Source of the DNA: Shinella yambaruensis
GTDB taxonomy: Bacteria > Pseudomonadota > Alphaproteobacteria > Rhizobiales > Rhizobiaceae
Assembly: GCF_022899355.1 (NCBI RefSeq)
Contig: NZ_JALJCK010000003.1
Coordinates: 186,001-250,000 of the forward strand
Direction: 5' to 3'
DNA length: 64,000 bases
Shown: one piece after another, positions 27,598 through 36,101 of the stretch
How the letters are laid out: every line of letters starts with the position of its first letter
How positions within the stretch are numbered: the first letter of the stretch is position 1
Made by a program: the position numbers and the translations under genes
Notes under the pieces: generated by a model
What the model saw: only the letters and a program-made list of their open reading frames with translations
Databases searched by the model: none
Told to the model about the DNA's origin: nothing

Positions 27598-27620
27598 ATA
27601 CCTCTCTCGGGGTATATACC
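27598..27620. promoter_or_regulatory. Candidate operator in the luxR-type/ABC divergent region
   Basis: The interval holds ATACC-N8-GGTAT (27598-27615) overlapping a perfect palindrome GGTATATACC (27611-27620), about 87 bases before the ABC ATPase start and 87 bases before the regulator start. The central position between divergent genes suits a binding site of the adjacent LuxR-type regulator. This is inferred from symmetry only. Confidence 0.4.
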
Positions 27621-27706
27621 ACCCATCGGCCGCTGACTAGCATCCCCCTCGACGGTGGCCAAGGCGGCAGAGATCGCCAAGAGACCAACAACCGCAGGGA
27701 ACAGAC

Positions 27707-28786
27707 GTGACATCCGCCCCAACGAACGACATCGAGTTCCGTTCGGTGACCAAGCGCTATGGCGCGGTGACCGCGGTCTCCGACATCAATCTTTCCGTGC
27801 CGAAGGGTGCCTTCGTCGCACTTCTCGGTCCGTCCGGCTGCGGCAAGACCACCTGTCTTCGCATGATCGGCGGCTTCGAGCAGCCGAGCGAGGGCGAGGT
27901 GCTGATCGCCGGAAAGGTCGCCAACGGCGTTCCGGCCTATCGCCGCCCGGTCAACATGGTCTTCCAGCACTATGCCCTCTTCCCGCATTTCGACGTTGAG
28001 CGGAACGTCGCCTACGGGCTGCGGCAGCTGCGCCCGAAGCTGCCGGCGGCGGAGATCGCCCGCCGTGTCGGCGAGGCGCTGGAGATGGTGCGCCTCACCG
28101 GTTTCGCCGGGCGCCGCATCCACGAAATGTCCGGCGGCCAGCAGCAGCGCGTGGCGCTCGCCCGCGCGCTCGTCAACAAGCCCTCCGTGCTACTGCTCGA
28201 CGAGCCGCTCGCCGCGCTCGACAAGAAGCTGCGCACCGCCATGCAGATCGAGTTGCAGACGCTGCAGCGCGATCTCGGCATCACCTTCGTGCTCGTCACG
28301 CACGACCAGGAGGAGGCGCTGTCGATGAGCGACCTCGTCTGCGTGATGAGCGCCGGCCGCATCCGCCAGCTCGCGACGCCGCAGGAGGTCTACGACCGGC
28401 CCGCCGATCTCTTCGTGGCCGATTTCGTCGGCAAGACGAACCGATTTGCCGGCACGCTGGAAGCCGGCGGCACCGTGCGCCTCGGCAATGGCGCGGCCCT
28501 GCCCGCAGCGCGCGCCGATCTTGCGCCGGGCGCGGTCACGGTCGCGCTTCGCCCGGAGGCGATCCGCCTTTCGCGCGGCACGGCCGGCGCGACCACGCTG
28601 GAAGGCACGGTCACGCATCGCATCTTCCTCGGCTCGGCCGCCGAGTATTCCGTCGCCGTCGACGGGCTCGGCGACCTGCTCGTCACCGCCGAACGCCACA
28701 GCCAATCGCAAAACGACCTCGTCGCGCCGGGCGAACGGGTCGCCATAAGCTTCGATCCCGGCCAGACGCATATCTTTCCGGCCTGA
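27707..28786 (+). CDS. ABC transporter ATP-binding protein (PotA-like)
   Basis: A 359-residue ATPase. Walker A GPSGCGKTT, Q-loop 'MVFQHYALFPHFDVERNVAYGL', signature '[15 protein letters not shown]', Walker B '[12 protein letters not shown]', H-loop 'VTHDQEEAL', and a C-terminal TOBE domain (about 275-355). The domain order and sequence match the spermidine/putrescine importer ATPase. It starts at GTG 27707 after CAGGGA and is the first gene of a five-gene operon with binding protein, two permeases and a dehydrogenase. Confidence 0.9.
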   Translation: MTSAPTNDIEFRSVTKRYGAVTAVSDINLSVPKGAFVALLGPSGCGKTTCLRMIGGFEQPSEGEVLIAGKVANGVPAYRRPVNMVFQHYALFPHFDVERNVAYGLRQLRPKLPAAEIARRVGEALEMVRLTGFAGRRIHEMSGGQQQRVALARALVNKPSVLLLDEPLAALDKKLRTAMQIELQTLQRDLGITFVLVTHDQEEALSMSDLVCVMSAGRIRQLATPQEVYDRPADLFVADFVGKTNRFAGTLEAGGTVRLGNGAALPAARADLAPGAVTVALRPEAIRLSRGTAGATTLEGTVTHRIFLGSAAEYSVAVDGLGDLLVTAERHSQSQNDLVAPGERVAISFDPGQTHIFPA

Positions 28787-28816
28787 GGGAAACAGGCCCA
28801 ACAGGGGAACAGCATC

Positions 28817-29980
28817 ATGTCGAAATGGTTCAGAGAGAATGCCCCGATCAGCGCTCGGGAACTGACGGACGAGTTCATGCGGCTGAAACGCGGCTCCGTC
28901 ACGCGCCGCCACTTCCTGGCCGTCACCGGCCTCGGCTTCGCCGCCGCCGTGCTGGCGCGCCAGCCCGGGCTCTTCACCGGCGAGGCGCACGCGCAGGAAG
29001 ACCTCGGCTCCGCCATGTCGCTCGCCACCTGGCCGAACTACCACGACCCGGCGACCTTCGAGGCCTTCACCGCCGCGACGGGCGTCGCCGTCGAGGTCAA
29101 CGTCTTCGGCTCGAACGAGGAGATGCTGGCCAAGCTCCAGGCCGGCGGCACCGGCTGGGACCTCTTCGTGCCCACCAACTACACGATCTCCACCTATGCC
29201 GGCCTCGGCCTGATCGACCCGCTCGACCTTGCCAAGGTGCCGAACTTCGACCCCGGCACCCAGAACACCCGCTTCACCAACGAGGGCACGGTCGACGGCA
29301 AGGTCTATGCCCTGCCGAAGAACTGGGGCACGACGGGCATCGCCGTCAATGCCGACAAGGTGAAGTCGAAGGTGACGAGCTGGAAGGAGTTCTTCGAGGT
29401 CGCCATGACCGAGGCGGACGGCCGTGCCATGGTGCACGACTACCAGCTCACCACGATCGGCAACGCCCTCGTCTCGCTCGGCTTCTCCTTCAATTCGGTC
29501 AAGCCCGAGGAACTGGCCAAGGCCGAGGAACTGCTGATCAGGGTCAAGCCACACCTCTACGCCATCAACAGCGACTACCAGCCCTCCATGCGCGCCTCCG
29601 ACGCCTGGATGACCATGTGCTGGACGAACGACGGCGCACAGCTCAACCGCGACATCCCGGAAATCCAGTTCGCGCTCGGCTCCGACGGCGGCGAGATCTG
29701 GTCGGATTTCTACGCGGTGCCGACAAGCGCGGCCAACAAGCCGGCCGGCTACGCCCTGCTCAACTTCCTGATGGACCCGCAGAACGCGGTGAAGGAGCAC
29801 ATCGCCAACGGCGCGCCGACGACGGACAGCCGCGTGCTCTCGCTGCTGCCGGCCGAAATCACCGGCAACAGGATTGTCTATCCCGACGAGGCCGCCCTGA
29901 CCCCGCTCGAATTCGGCGCCGCCGTGACGCTGACGGACCCGGCGCGGGCAGAGCTGATGGCGCGGTTCAAGTCGGCGTAG
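28817..29980 (+). CDS. Polyamine-type ABC substrate-binding protein (PotD/PotF-like)
   Basis: A 387-residue periplasmic binding protein with an unusually long N-terminal leader (about 35 residues) before a twin-arginine motif (TRRHFLAVTG), cleaved near EAHAQE. The mature part has 'LATWPNYHDPATFEAFTAATGVAVEV', 'LFVPTNYTISTYAGLGLIDPLD', 'YALPKNWGTTGIAVN' and 'VPTSAANKPAGYALLNFLMDPQ', characteristic of PotD/F relatives. The ligand is probably a cationic or amine compound, but the specificity residues cannot be judged without alignment. Confidence 0.85.
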   Translation: MSKWFRENAPISARELTDEFMRLKRGSVTRRHFLAVTGLGFAAAVLARQPGLFTGEAHAQEDLGSAMSLATWPNYHDPATFEAFTAATGVAVEVNVFGSNEEMLAKLQAGGTGWDLFVPTNYTISTYAGLGLIDPLDLAKVPNFDPGTQNTRFTNEGTVDGKVYALPKNWGTTGIAVNADKVKSKVTSWKEFFEVAMTEADGRAMVHDYQLTTIGNALVSLGFSFNSVKPEELAKAEELLIRVKPHLYAINSDYQPSMRASDAWMTMCWTNDGAQLNRDIPEIQFALGSDGGEIWSDFYAVPTSAANKPAGYALLNFLMDPQNAVKEHIANGAPTTDSRVLSLLPAEITGNRIVYPDEAALTPLEFGAAVTLTDPARAELMARFKSA

Positions 29981-30021
29981 CGGAAGCGGCGCGAAAGGCG
30001 AAGGGAAACCTTTTCGGCTGG

Positions 30022-30166
30022 TCAATCTCCCCCCTTGTGGGGGAGATGCCCGGCAGGGCAGAGGGGGGTGCAACACCAAGCAGCCCCTTCATCACCCACT
30101 CCGCCGCGCCGTCGCTACCCCCCTCTGTCGGCTTCGCCGACATCTCCCCCACAAGGGGGAGATTGA
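30022..30166. repeat. Intergenic palindromic repeat, family A (inverted pair)
   Basis: Two inverted units, about 30022-30069 and 30117-30166, with the core CTCCCCCTTGTGGGGGAG and flanks GATGCCCGGCAGGGCAGAGG. The second unit carries the variant arm TGTCGGCTTCGCCGACA in place of TGCCCTGCCGGGCA. It lies inside the operon between the binding-protein and permease genes. Other copies: 37796-37949, 46626-46780, 48325-48444, 49678-49831, 63199-63335. Confidence 0.85.
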
Positions 30167-30257
30167 TCGGAGCAAGCCGCAAGGTTCCGCCCTCCCCTGC
30201 CTTGCGGGGAGAAGCCGCCAACGAACCGGACGCATTTCTCAAACAGGATCAACCGCA

Positions 30258-31124
30258 ATGCCCCTGACGATGACGACGAAAAGACGGCTGGTGACGGCGG
30301 CGCTGCTGGCGCCGGCCTCCGCCTGGCTGTTCGTCTTCCTCGTGCTGCCCTTCATCGCCATGGTGGTCTTCTCCGTCGGCGAGCGCGGACCGGCGGGCGG
30401 CTATCAGGCGGCATTCACCTTCGCGCAATATGCCAACCTGCCGGCGCGTTCCGCCGCCTACTGGAACACGCTCATGCTGGCGCCCGCCGGCGCCTTCCTG
30501 TGCCTCCTCGTCGCCTATCCGACGGCCTATTACCTCGCCGTCAAGGCGAGCCCGCGCCACCGGCTGCTGCTCGTCTCGCTGGTCGTCGTGCCGTTCTGGA
30601 CGAGCCTGCTCGTGCGCACCTATGCCTGGATGTACATCCTCGGCTCGCGCGGCATTCCCAATCTGCTCGACATGATCGGCATTGCGGACGTGCGCCTGCT
30701 CAATACGCCCGGCGCCGTGCTGCTCGGCATCGTCTACGGCTACCTGCCGCTGATGATCATGCCGATCTATGTCAGCCTCGAAAAGCTCGACCGCCGCCTG
30801 CTCGAAGCCTCCGCCGACCTCGGCGCGAAACCCCTGTCGACCTTCTTCTCCGTCACCCTGCCGCTGTCGCTGCCGGGCGTCATGACGGGCGTCGCGCTCG
30901 TCACCATCCTGCTTCTCGGCGAATATCTCATCCCGCAGCTCCTCGGCGGCGGCAAGGTCTTCTTCATCGGCAACGCGCTGGTCGATCTCTTCCTGCAATC
31001 GCGCAACTGGCCCTTCGGCTCGGCCATCGCCGTCACGCTGGTCGCCATCGTCGTGGTGGTGCTGATGGTCGCCATGCGCATCGCCTGGCGGATTTCCGGC
31101 ACGAGACAGGTGGACCTCGTCTGA
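30258..31124 (+). CDS. ABC transporter permease (PotB-like)
   Basis: A 288-residue inner-membrane permease with six spans and an EAA loop ('LLEASADLGAKPLSTFFSVTLPLSLPGVMTG'). The conserved 'PFWTSLLVRTYAWM' stretch is typical of PotB/YdcU-type permeases. Its TGA overlaps the next permease start by one base (TGATG). Confidence 0.9.
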   Translation: MPLTMTTKRRLVTAALLAPASAWLFVFLVLPFIAMVVFSVGERGPAGGYQAAFTFAQYANLPARSAAYWNTLMLAPAGAFLCLLVAYPTAYYLAVKASPRHRLLLVSLVVVPFWTSLLVRTYAWMYILGSRGIPNLLDMIGIADVRLLNTPGAVLLGIVYGYLPLMIMPIYVSLEKLDRRLLEASADLGAKPLSTFFSVTLPLSLPGVMTGVALVTILLLGEYLIPQLLGGGKVFFIGNALVDLFLQSRNWPFGSAIAVTLVAIVVVVLMVAMRIAWRISGTRQVDLV

Positions 31125-31948
31125 TGCGCGCGCTGATCACCGCCGTCTATCTCTTCCTCTACGCGCCGATCGCGCTCGTCGTGCTGTTCTCCTTCAATGC
31201 GGGGCGCAATGCGAGCGAGTTCACCGGATTTTCCGTCGAATGGTACGGCAAGGCGCTCGCCAATCCGTTCCTCATCACGGCCTTGCAGAACAGCCTGATC
31301 ATCGCCCTCGTCAGCGCCACGCTCGCCGCCGTCTTCGGCACCATGGCCGCGCTCGGCCTCGAACGGCTGGGCAGCCGCGCCCGCGCGGTCTTCGACGGCC
31401 TGCTCGCCGCCGCCATCGTCGTGCCGGGCGTCGTCATCGGCATCGCGACGCTCGTCGCCCTCGTCGCCGTCTTCGGCGCGATCAACCCGGCGATCGCCGC
31501 CATCTGGCCCGGCGAGAGGCCGCCGCAGCTCGGCCTCGGCTACGGCTCGATCATCGCCGCACACGGCCTCTTCACCATGGCGCTCGTCACCATGATCGTG
31601 AAGGCGCGCATCGCGACGCTCGGGCGCGACATCGTCGAGGCCTCGGCCGATCTCTATGCGACGCCGCTCACCACCTTCCGCGACATCGTGCTGCCGCAGA
31701 TCCTGCCCTCGGTGCTCGCCGGCTTCCTGCTCGCCTTCACCTTCTCCTTCGACGATTTCATCGTGGCTTTCTTCGTCGCGGGCTCCAAGACGACGCTGCC
31801 GATCTACGTCTTCGCCTCGATCCGCCGCGGCGTGACGCCGGAGGTGAACGCCATCGCGACGATGGTGCTGGTCGCCTCGCTGCTCCTGATCCTCATCGCC
31901 CGCCTGCTGATGCGGGAGAAAACCCGAAAATCGCCTGCCGGAGAGTAA
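31124..31948 (+). CDS. ABC transporter permease (PotC-like)
   Basis: A 274-residue inner-membrane permease with six spans. 'YAPIALVVLFSFN' at the N-terminus and the EAA loop 'IVEASADLYATPLTTFRDIVLPQILPSVLAG', followed by 'FSFDDFIVAFFVAGSKTTLPIYVFASIRRGVTPEVNA', are diagnostic of PotC. It pairs with the preceding permease. Confidence 0.9.
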   Translation: MRALITAVYLFLYAPIALVVLFSFNAGRNASEFTGFSVEWYGKALANPFLITALQNSLIIALVSATLAAVFGTMAALGLERLGSRARAVFDGLLAAAIVVPGVVIGIATLVALVAVFGAINPAIAAIWPGERPPQLGLGYGSIIAAHGLFTMALVTMIVKARIATLGRDIVEASADLYATPLTTFRDIVLPQILPSVLAGFLLAFTFSFDDFIVAFFVAGSKTTLPIYVFASIRRGVTPEVNAIATMVLVASLLLILIARLLMREKTRKSPAGE

Positions 31949-31953
31949 GACCG

Positions 31954-32715
31954 ATGATCCTGAAGAACCGTGTCGCCATCGTCACCGGAGCGGGCTCCGG
32001 CATCGGCCGGGCCGGCGCGCGCATCATGGCGCGCGAGGGCGCCACGGTCTGCGTCGCCGACCGCGACGAGGCGCGCGCGGCCGAGACCGTCGATTTCATC
32101 CGTGCCGACGGCGGCAAGGCCGAGGCGGTCATCGTCGACGTCACCGACGACGTGGAGCTGAAGATGGCGGTCGCGTCCGTGCTGTCGCGCCACGGCCGCA
32201 TCGACATCCTGCACAACCATGCCGGCGCGCAGGTCGCCGGCGATCTGGAGAGCGTACCGCTCGACGGGCTCGACCTCTCCTGGAACCTCAACGTGCGCGC
32301 GCACCTGATCGCCGCCCGCCTCGTCATGCCGGCCATGAGGGCGCAGGGCAAGGGCGTCATCCTCAACACGGCCTCCTCCTCCGGCGTGCTCTACGACCGC
32401 GAGATGATCGCCTATACGACGACGAAACACGCCGTCATCGCCATGACCAGGCAGATGGCCGGCGACTATGCCCGCCACGGCATCCGCGTCAACGCGCTCT
32501 GCCCGGGCTGGGTGGACACGCCCTTCAATGCCCCCTTCATCGCGCAGATGGGCGGGCGCGAGGCGATCGAAGGCTATATCAGGGAGAAGGTGCCGATGGG
32601 CCGCTGGGCGGATGTCGAGGAGATCGCCGAGCCGATCCTCTTCCTCGTCTCCGACCGGTCAAGCTACATGACCGGCCAGATTCTCGTGGTCGACGGCGGC
32701 GAGACCGTGACCTAG
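31954..32715 (+). CDS. Short-chain dehydrogenase/reductase (SDR)
   Basis: A 253-residue classical SDR. Cofactor motif TGAGSGIG (11-18), the NAG-like segment 'NHAGAQVAG', catalytic Tyr154-x-x-x-Lys158 (YTTTK) with the Ser in 'NTASSSG', and 'RVNALCPGWVDTPF'. It oxidises an alcohol or reduces a ketone with NAD(P). It is the last gene of the polyamine-type ABC operon, so the imported compound or its product may carry a hydroxyl group (inference). Start ATG 31954 follows GGAGAG five bases after the permease stop. Confidence 0.88.
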   Translation: MILKNRVAIVTGAGSGIGRAGARIMAREGATVCVADRDEARAAETVDFIRADGGKAEAVIVDVTDDVELKMAVASVLSRHGRIDILHNHAGAQVAGDLESVPLDGLDLSWNLNVRAHLIAARLVMPAMRAQGKGVILNTASSSGVLYDREMIAYTTTKHAVIAMTRQMAGDYARHGIRVNALCPGWVDTPFNAPFIAQMGGREAIEGYIREKVPMGRWADVEEIAEPILFLVSDRSSYMTGQILVVDGGETVT

Positions 32716-32760
32716 AGCATTTCCGGCGAACTCCGGTTCGCCGGAAATGCTCTAGATTCT
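32713..32760 (+). terminator. 19-bp hairpin terminator containing the SDR stop codon
   Basis: A perfect 19-bp inverted repeat, 32713-32731 and 32736-32754, with a TCCG loop, followed by GATTCTTGTTTTT. The TAG stop of the SDR gene is the first three bases of the stem. Confidence 0.85.
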
Positions 32761-32783
32761 TGTTTTTACCGCATTATCCGACA

Positions 32784-32803
32784 CCGAAGCGATCTCGCTT
32801 CGG
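32784..32803. repeat. Short hairpin between convergent genes
   Basis: A 9-bp perfect stem CCGAAGCGA/TCGCTTCGG with a 2-base loop, followed at 32805-32817 by GGAAATGCTCTA, the same sequence as the arm of the preceding terminator. The stop codon of the minus-strand transpeptidase (32815-32817) lies in that copy. Together they form a bidirectional stop region typical of rhizobial intergenic elements. Confidence 0.6.
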
Positions 32804-32814
32804 CTGGAAATGCT

Positions 32815-33537
32815 CTAAGCGCCGACCGCCGCGCCCATCGGTCCCTGATGCACGACGATGCGGGCGTGATAGGGTACGCGCTTGTAGAGGTCGAGCACAT
32901 CCTGGTTGATCAGTCGCACGCAGCCGGACGACGTCGCCTTGCCGATCGATTTCCATTCCGGCGAGCCGTGCAGGCGGTAGAGCGTGTCCTTGCCGTTCTG
33001 GAAGATGTAGAGCGCCCGCGCGCCGAGCGGGTTCTTGATGCCCGGCTCCATGCCGCCGTTCTCGACGGAATATCGGGCAAGGCTCGGCGTGCGCGCGATC
33101 ATGTCGGCCGGCACCTTCCAGCGCGGCCAGGGCTGGCGCCAGTGGATGATGCCCTCGCCTTCCCAGGCGAAGCCCTCGCGGCCGATGCCGACGCCGTAGC
33201 GCATCGCCGTGCCGCCCGGCTCCACCACATAGAGGAAGCGGCCGGGCGTATCGACGACCACCGTGCCCGGCGTCTCGCCGGTCGGGTCCTTCACGCGCTG
33301 GCGATAATATTTCGGATCGATTTCCCGGTAGGGAATGGCAGGGATGAGATGGCCGCCATCCTCGACGGCGGCGTAGCGCGCGGCGAGCTCCTCGTCGCTC
33401 GCCGGCACGATCGGGTAGCTGACCTTCTGCGGAACCGGGGCATTCCTGACCGACGTTTCCGTGGTTGCGCATCCCGCAAGCGTCGCGGCGGCGCCCATGA
33501 AAAAGGCTCTGCGCGACAATGTGCACACCGTAGGCAT
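32815..33537 (-). CDS. L,D-transpeptidase (YkuD), exported lipoprotein candidate
   Basis: A 240-residue YkuD enzyme. The N-terminus combines an SRRAFFMG twin-arginine-like motif with a lipobox L-A-G-C (Cys23), so it may be a Tat-exported lipoprotein. The catalytic domain (about 105-235) has 'YRLHGSPEW' and 'ATSSGCVRLIN', that is SSGC where the usual motif is SHGC; the Cys is retained and this variant is common in rhizobial paralogues. It should act in peptidoglycan crosslinking in the periplasm. ATG 33537 follows AAGGAGA. Longer in-frame readings add no conserved sequence. Confidence 0.85.
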   Translation of the reverse strand: MPTVCTLSRRAFFMGAAATLAGCATTETSVRNAPVPQKVSYPIVPASDEELAARYAAVEDGGHLIPAIPYREIDPKYYRQRVKDPTGETPGTVVVDTPGRFLYVVEPGGTAMRYGVGIGREGFAWEGEGIIHWRQPWPRWKVPADMIARTPSLARYSVENGGMEPGIKNPLGARALYIFQNGKDTLYRLHGSPEWKSIGKATSSGCVRLINQDVLDLYKRVPYHARIVVHQGPMGAAVGA

Positions 33538-33704
33538 TCTCTTTACGATCTCCTTGGGAAGAAAAGGGAGGTTTGTCAGATGGCTAGCCAAACCGCGGGC
33601 GGGCTGGCAAGAAACATCGGGATCACTTCTTCGGCATTAGTGCCTGCCCGGCCGGGCGGCCAGTGCACGAAGGACACGGCTCACCGGAAAACGGGGGAAA
33701 CACG

Positions 33705-34304
33705 ATGGCGCCTGTGGAAATCGACCCTGCCCATGTCCGCGAATTTCCAGGGCAGGAAGCGTTCCATCGCTGGCTGGCGGAAAACCACGCCACGGCGCCC
33801 GAGGTCTGGATCAAGATCCACAAGCGCGCCTCCGGCCTTGCCTCCATCGATCCCGAGGAGGCGATCGAGGTTGTGCTCTGCTGGGGCTGGATCGACGGCA
33901 TCCGCAAGGGGCTCGACGAGAAGAGCTTTTTCCAGCGCTACTGCCCGCGGGGCAGGAAGAGCGTGTGGAGCAGGAAGAACGTCGAGACGGTGGGCCGGCT
34001 GATTAAGGACGGGCGAATGACCGGACACGGCCTGAAACATGTGGAGGCCGCCAAGGCGGACGGCCGCTGGGACAAGGCCTATGGCAGCGGCAAGGACATG
34101 AAGATCCCGCCGGACCTGCAGGCGGCGATCGACGCCGAGCCGGCCGCAAGGGCGATGCTCGGCAGGCTCACCGAGCAGAACCGCTTCGCCCTCGCCTTCC
34201 GCGTCCACACGATGAAGACCGAGGCCGGCCGCAGGCGGAAGATCGAGACCTTCGTGGAGATGCTGAAGCGCGGCGAGACGATCTATCCGCAGAAGCGGAG
34301 GTAG
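33705..34304 (+). CDS. YdeI/OmpD-associated family protein
   Basis: A 199-residue cytoplasmic protein of the YdeI (bacteriocin-protection, DUF1905-associated) family. Family hallmarks: 'EFHRWLAENHATAPEVWIKIHKRASG'-like opening, 'EVVLCWGWIDGIRKGLDEKSFFQRYCPRG' and 'SVWSRKNVETVGRLIKDGRM'. The biochemical function is not established; homologues are linked to stress and antimicrobial-peptide tolerance. ATG 33705 behind GGGGGAA was chosen over an upstream in-frame start. Confidence 0.85.
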   Translation: MAPVEIDPAHVREFPGQEAFHRWLAENHATAPEVWIKIHKRASGLASIDPEEAIEVVLCWGWIDGIRKGLDEKSFFQRYCPRGRKSVWSRKNVETVGRLIKDGRMTGHGLKHVEAAKADGRWDKAYGSGKDMKIPPDLQAAIDAEPAARAMLGRLTEQNRFALAFRVHTMKTEAGRRRKIETFVEMLKRGETIYPQKRR

Positions 34305-34338
34305 ATCGTCCGGCTCATCCGCCTGCCGTCGTCGACAG

Positions 34339-35376
34339 TCAGTCGCGGCTGGCCGAGCGCTGGCCGGCAAGCCAGTTGTGCCAGTCGTTCACGCTGCCGT
34401 AGAAGACGTTGAGGTCGATCTTGCCGGTGACGCCGTGCGACAGGCCCGAGCCGGAATACTGCCAGAACACCCAGCGGCGGTTCGGATAGCGCTTGGACGG
34501 ATGGGCGGCGACGGAGCGCAGCCAGAACGGATGGTTCGTCAGCTCGCCCGAAAGATTGTCCTCGTAGAAATCCGGCGCCGTATAGATGATCGGCCGCTTG
34601 CCGTAGTGGCGTTCCAGCATCTCGGAGAAGACGCGGATCTTCTCGACGTACTGGGCGCGCGTGAGACGCTTCTTGCAGCGCGATTCACCGTTGTATTCCG
34701 CATCGATGACCGGCGGCAGCGCATCGGGATCCTTCGGCACGTTGCGGATGAACCATTCGGCCTGCGAGCTTGCGACGCGGCACCAGTAGAAGAAGTGGTA
34801 GGCGCCGCGCTTGATGCCGGCTTCCTTGGCCTTGCGCCAGTTCTTCTGGAACATCGGATCGAGATGGTCGCCGCCATCCGTCGCCTTGATGAAGGCGAAG
34901 TTAGCGCCCTGCATGCGCAGCTTCACCCAGTCGATATCGCCCTGCCAGCGCGAAACGTCGACGCCGTGTACCTGATAATGCTTGGGCGCACGCTTGCCGA
35001 AATTGATCGGATGGGCGTCGCGGAACTGCTGGCTGTAGACGCGGGAGCGTTTCCGCGAGCCGCCTTCGGATGCGGGCTCCTCGGCCGTCACGGCCTCCGC
35101 CGGCCGTTCGGCGGGAATGGCCGATTGCTGGGTGACGCTCTCGAAGACGTGGGTCCCCGCCGCCGGACCGGCCCAGGCGAGCATCTCCGCCCCCTCCGCC
35201 GTCACCTTGCTCTCGCCGACGGCGACCTCCGGCACGGGGCCGCTCGCCTTCGAAACCGAGGCGGTGGTCTCCGAGGACGGCTTGATGGCGAGCGCCGACA
35301 TGGGGTTGGAGCTCGACGCACACCCCGTCATGGCGGCACAGGCAAGGAGGACCGTTGTAAGGACCGAAAGACGCAT
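34339..35376 (-). CDS. Glycoside hydrolase family 25 lysozyme-like lipoprotein
   Basis: A 345-residue exported protein. A signal peptide ends in the lipobox M-T-G-C (Cys19), then a Ser/Ala-rich linker (20-105), then a GH25 catalytic domain (about 135-340). The strand with GVDVSRWQG carries Asp140, and 'PVIDAEYN' supplies the acidic pair of the N-acetylmuramidase active site. 'FAFIKATDGGDHLDPMFQKNW' and 'RWVFWQYSGSG' are further family motifs. It probably cleaves peptidoglycan glycan strands from an outer- or inner-membrane anchor. ATG 35376 was chosen since it opens the signal peptide. Confidence 0.88.
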   Translation of the reverse strand: MRLSVLTTVLLACAAMTGCASSSNPMSALAIKPSSETTASVSKASGPVPEVAVGESKVTAEGAEMLAWAGPAAGTHVFESVTQQSAIPAERPAEAVTAEEPASEGGSRKRSRVYSQQFRDAHPINFGKRAPKHYQVHGVDVSRWQGDIDWVKLRMQGANFAFIKATDGGDHLDPMFQKNWRKAKEAGIKRGAYHFFYWCRVASSQAEWFIRNVPKDPDALPPVIDAEYNGESRCKKRLTRAQYVEKIRVFSEMLERHYGKRPIIYTAPDFYEDNLSGELTNHPFWLRSVAAHPSKRYPNRRWVFWQYSGSGLSHGVTGKIDLNVFYGSVNDWHNWLAGQRSASRD

Positions 35377-35513
35377 AGGCACCCGCACGCAAAACAAACC
35401 GAAGCCCCGCCCTTTCGACACATGGACGGAATTACTAACGGAAGATTACCGCGAAATATTAAATGCAACGTTTACGGCCATCGCGACATTTCAGGGAGTT
35501 AGCCCCGCCCGCA

Positions 35514-36086
35514 TCACGATCCCCGCCGGCTGCCCTTCACAAATGCGTGTCCGCGCGGCGAAAGCCGGTAGCCGACGGCAAGGCTCTCCGTCAGCCCCAG
35601 TTCCTTGAGCTGCCGGATCTTCCGCTTGAGCGCCAGCTTTTCCACGCCGAGCCGTTCGGCCATCTCCGCGGCGGTGCGCCCGTCCCTTTCCGCGATCATG
35701 GCGAGCACCGCGCGTGTCCACGGTGCCGCACGGTCGAGCGCGTCCAGCCGGGCGTCCAGCGCGGCGATATCGGACGGACCGACCGTATCGTTTTCACGCA
35801 GGCTTTCCCGCGGGTCCTTGCCCGCGACATGGAAGGCGATCCGGTAAAGCTGCCCCTCCGGCCGGAGGTCGCCGAGCAGGTCGGCACGCGCGGCATAACC
35901 GGCCGCCCGCACATCCGCGTCGGGAACGGTGTGAATATCCACGGCCGCGACACTGTCGATGGCGAGCACGCCCGCGGCGGTGCGCAGCGTTCCGCCGGCG
36001 CGCACCGTCGGCCTCGACCAGCGGCGGAAGGCGAGCGTCACCTCGCCCCTGCCGATCCTTTCAAGCATGTCCGCCTTGAACAGCAT
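35514..36086 (-). CDS. ASCH-like domain protein with C-terminal winged helix
   Basis: A 190-residue soluble protein. The first ~50 residues (MLFKADMLERIGRGEVTLAFRRW...RAGG) look like an ASCH/PUA-type RNA-binding domain. Residues about 120-185 look like a winged HTH ('GRTAAEMAERLGVEKLALKRKIRQLKELGLTESL'). Both are pattern-level readings. It lies 15 bases downstream of the urocanase-like gene, so it is probably co-transcribed with the ergothioneine-type operon, but its job there is unknown. Confidence 0.6.
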   Translation of the reverse strand: MLFKADMLERIGRGEVTLAFRRWSRPTVRAGGTLRTAAGVLAIDSVAAVDIHTVPDADVRAAGYAARADLLGDLRPEGQLYRIAFHVAGKDPRESLRENDTVGPSDIAALDARLDALDRAAPWTRAVLAMIAERDGRTAAEMAERLGVEKLALKRKIRQLKELGLTESLAVGYRLSPRGHAFVKGSRRGS

Positions 36087-36101
36087 CGCCCCTCGCCGGC
36101 A

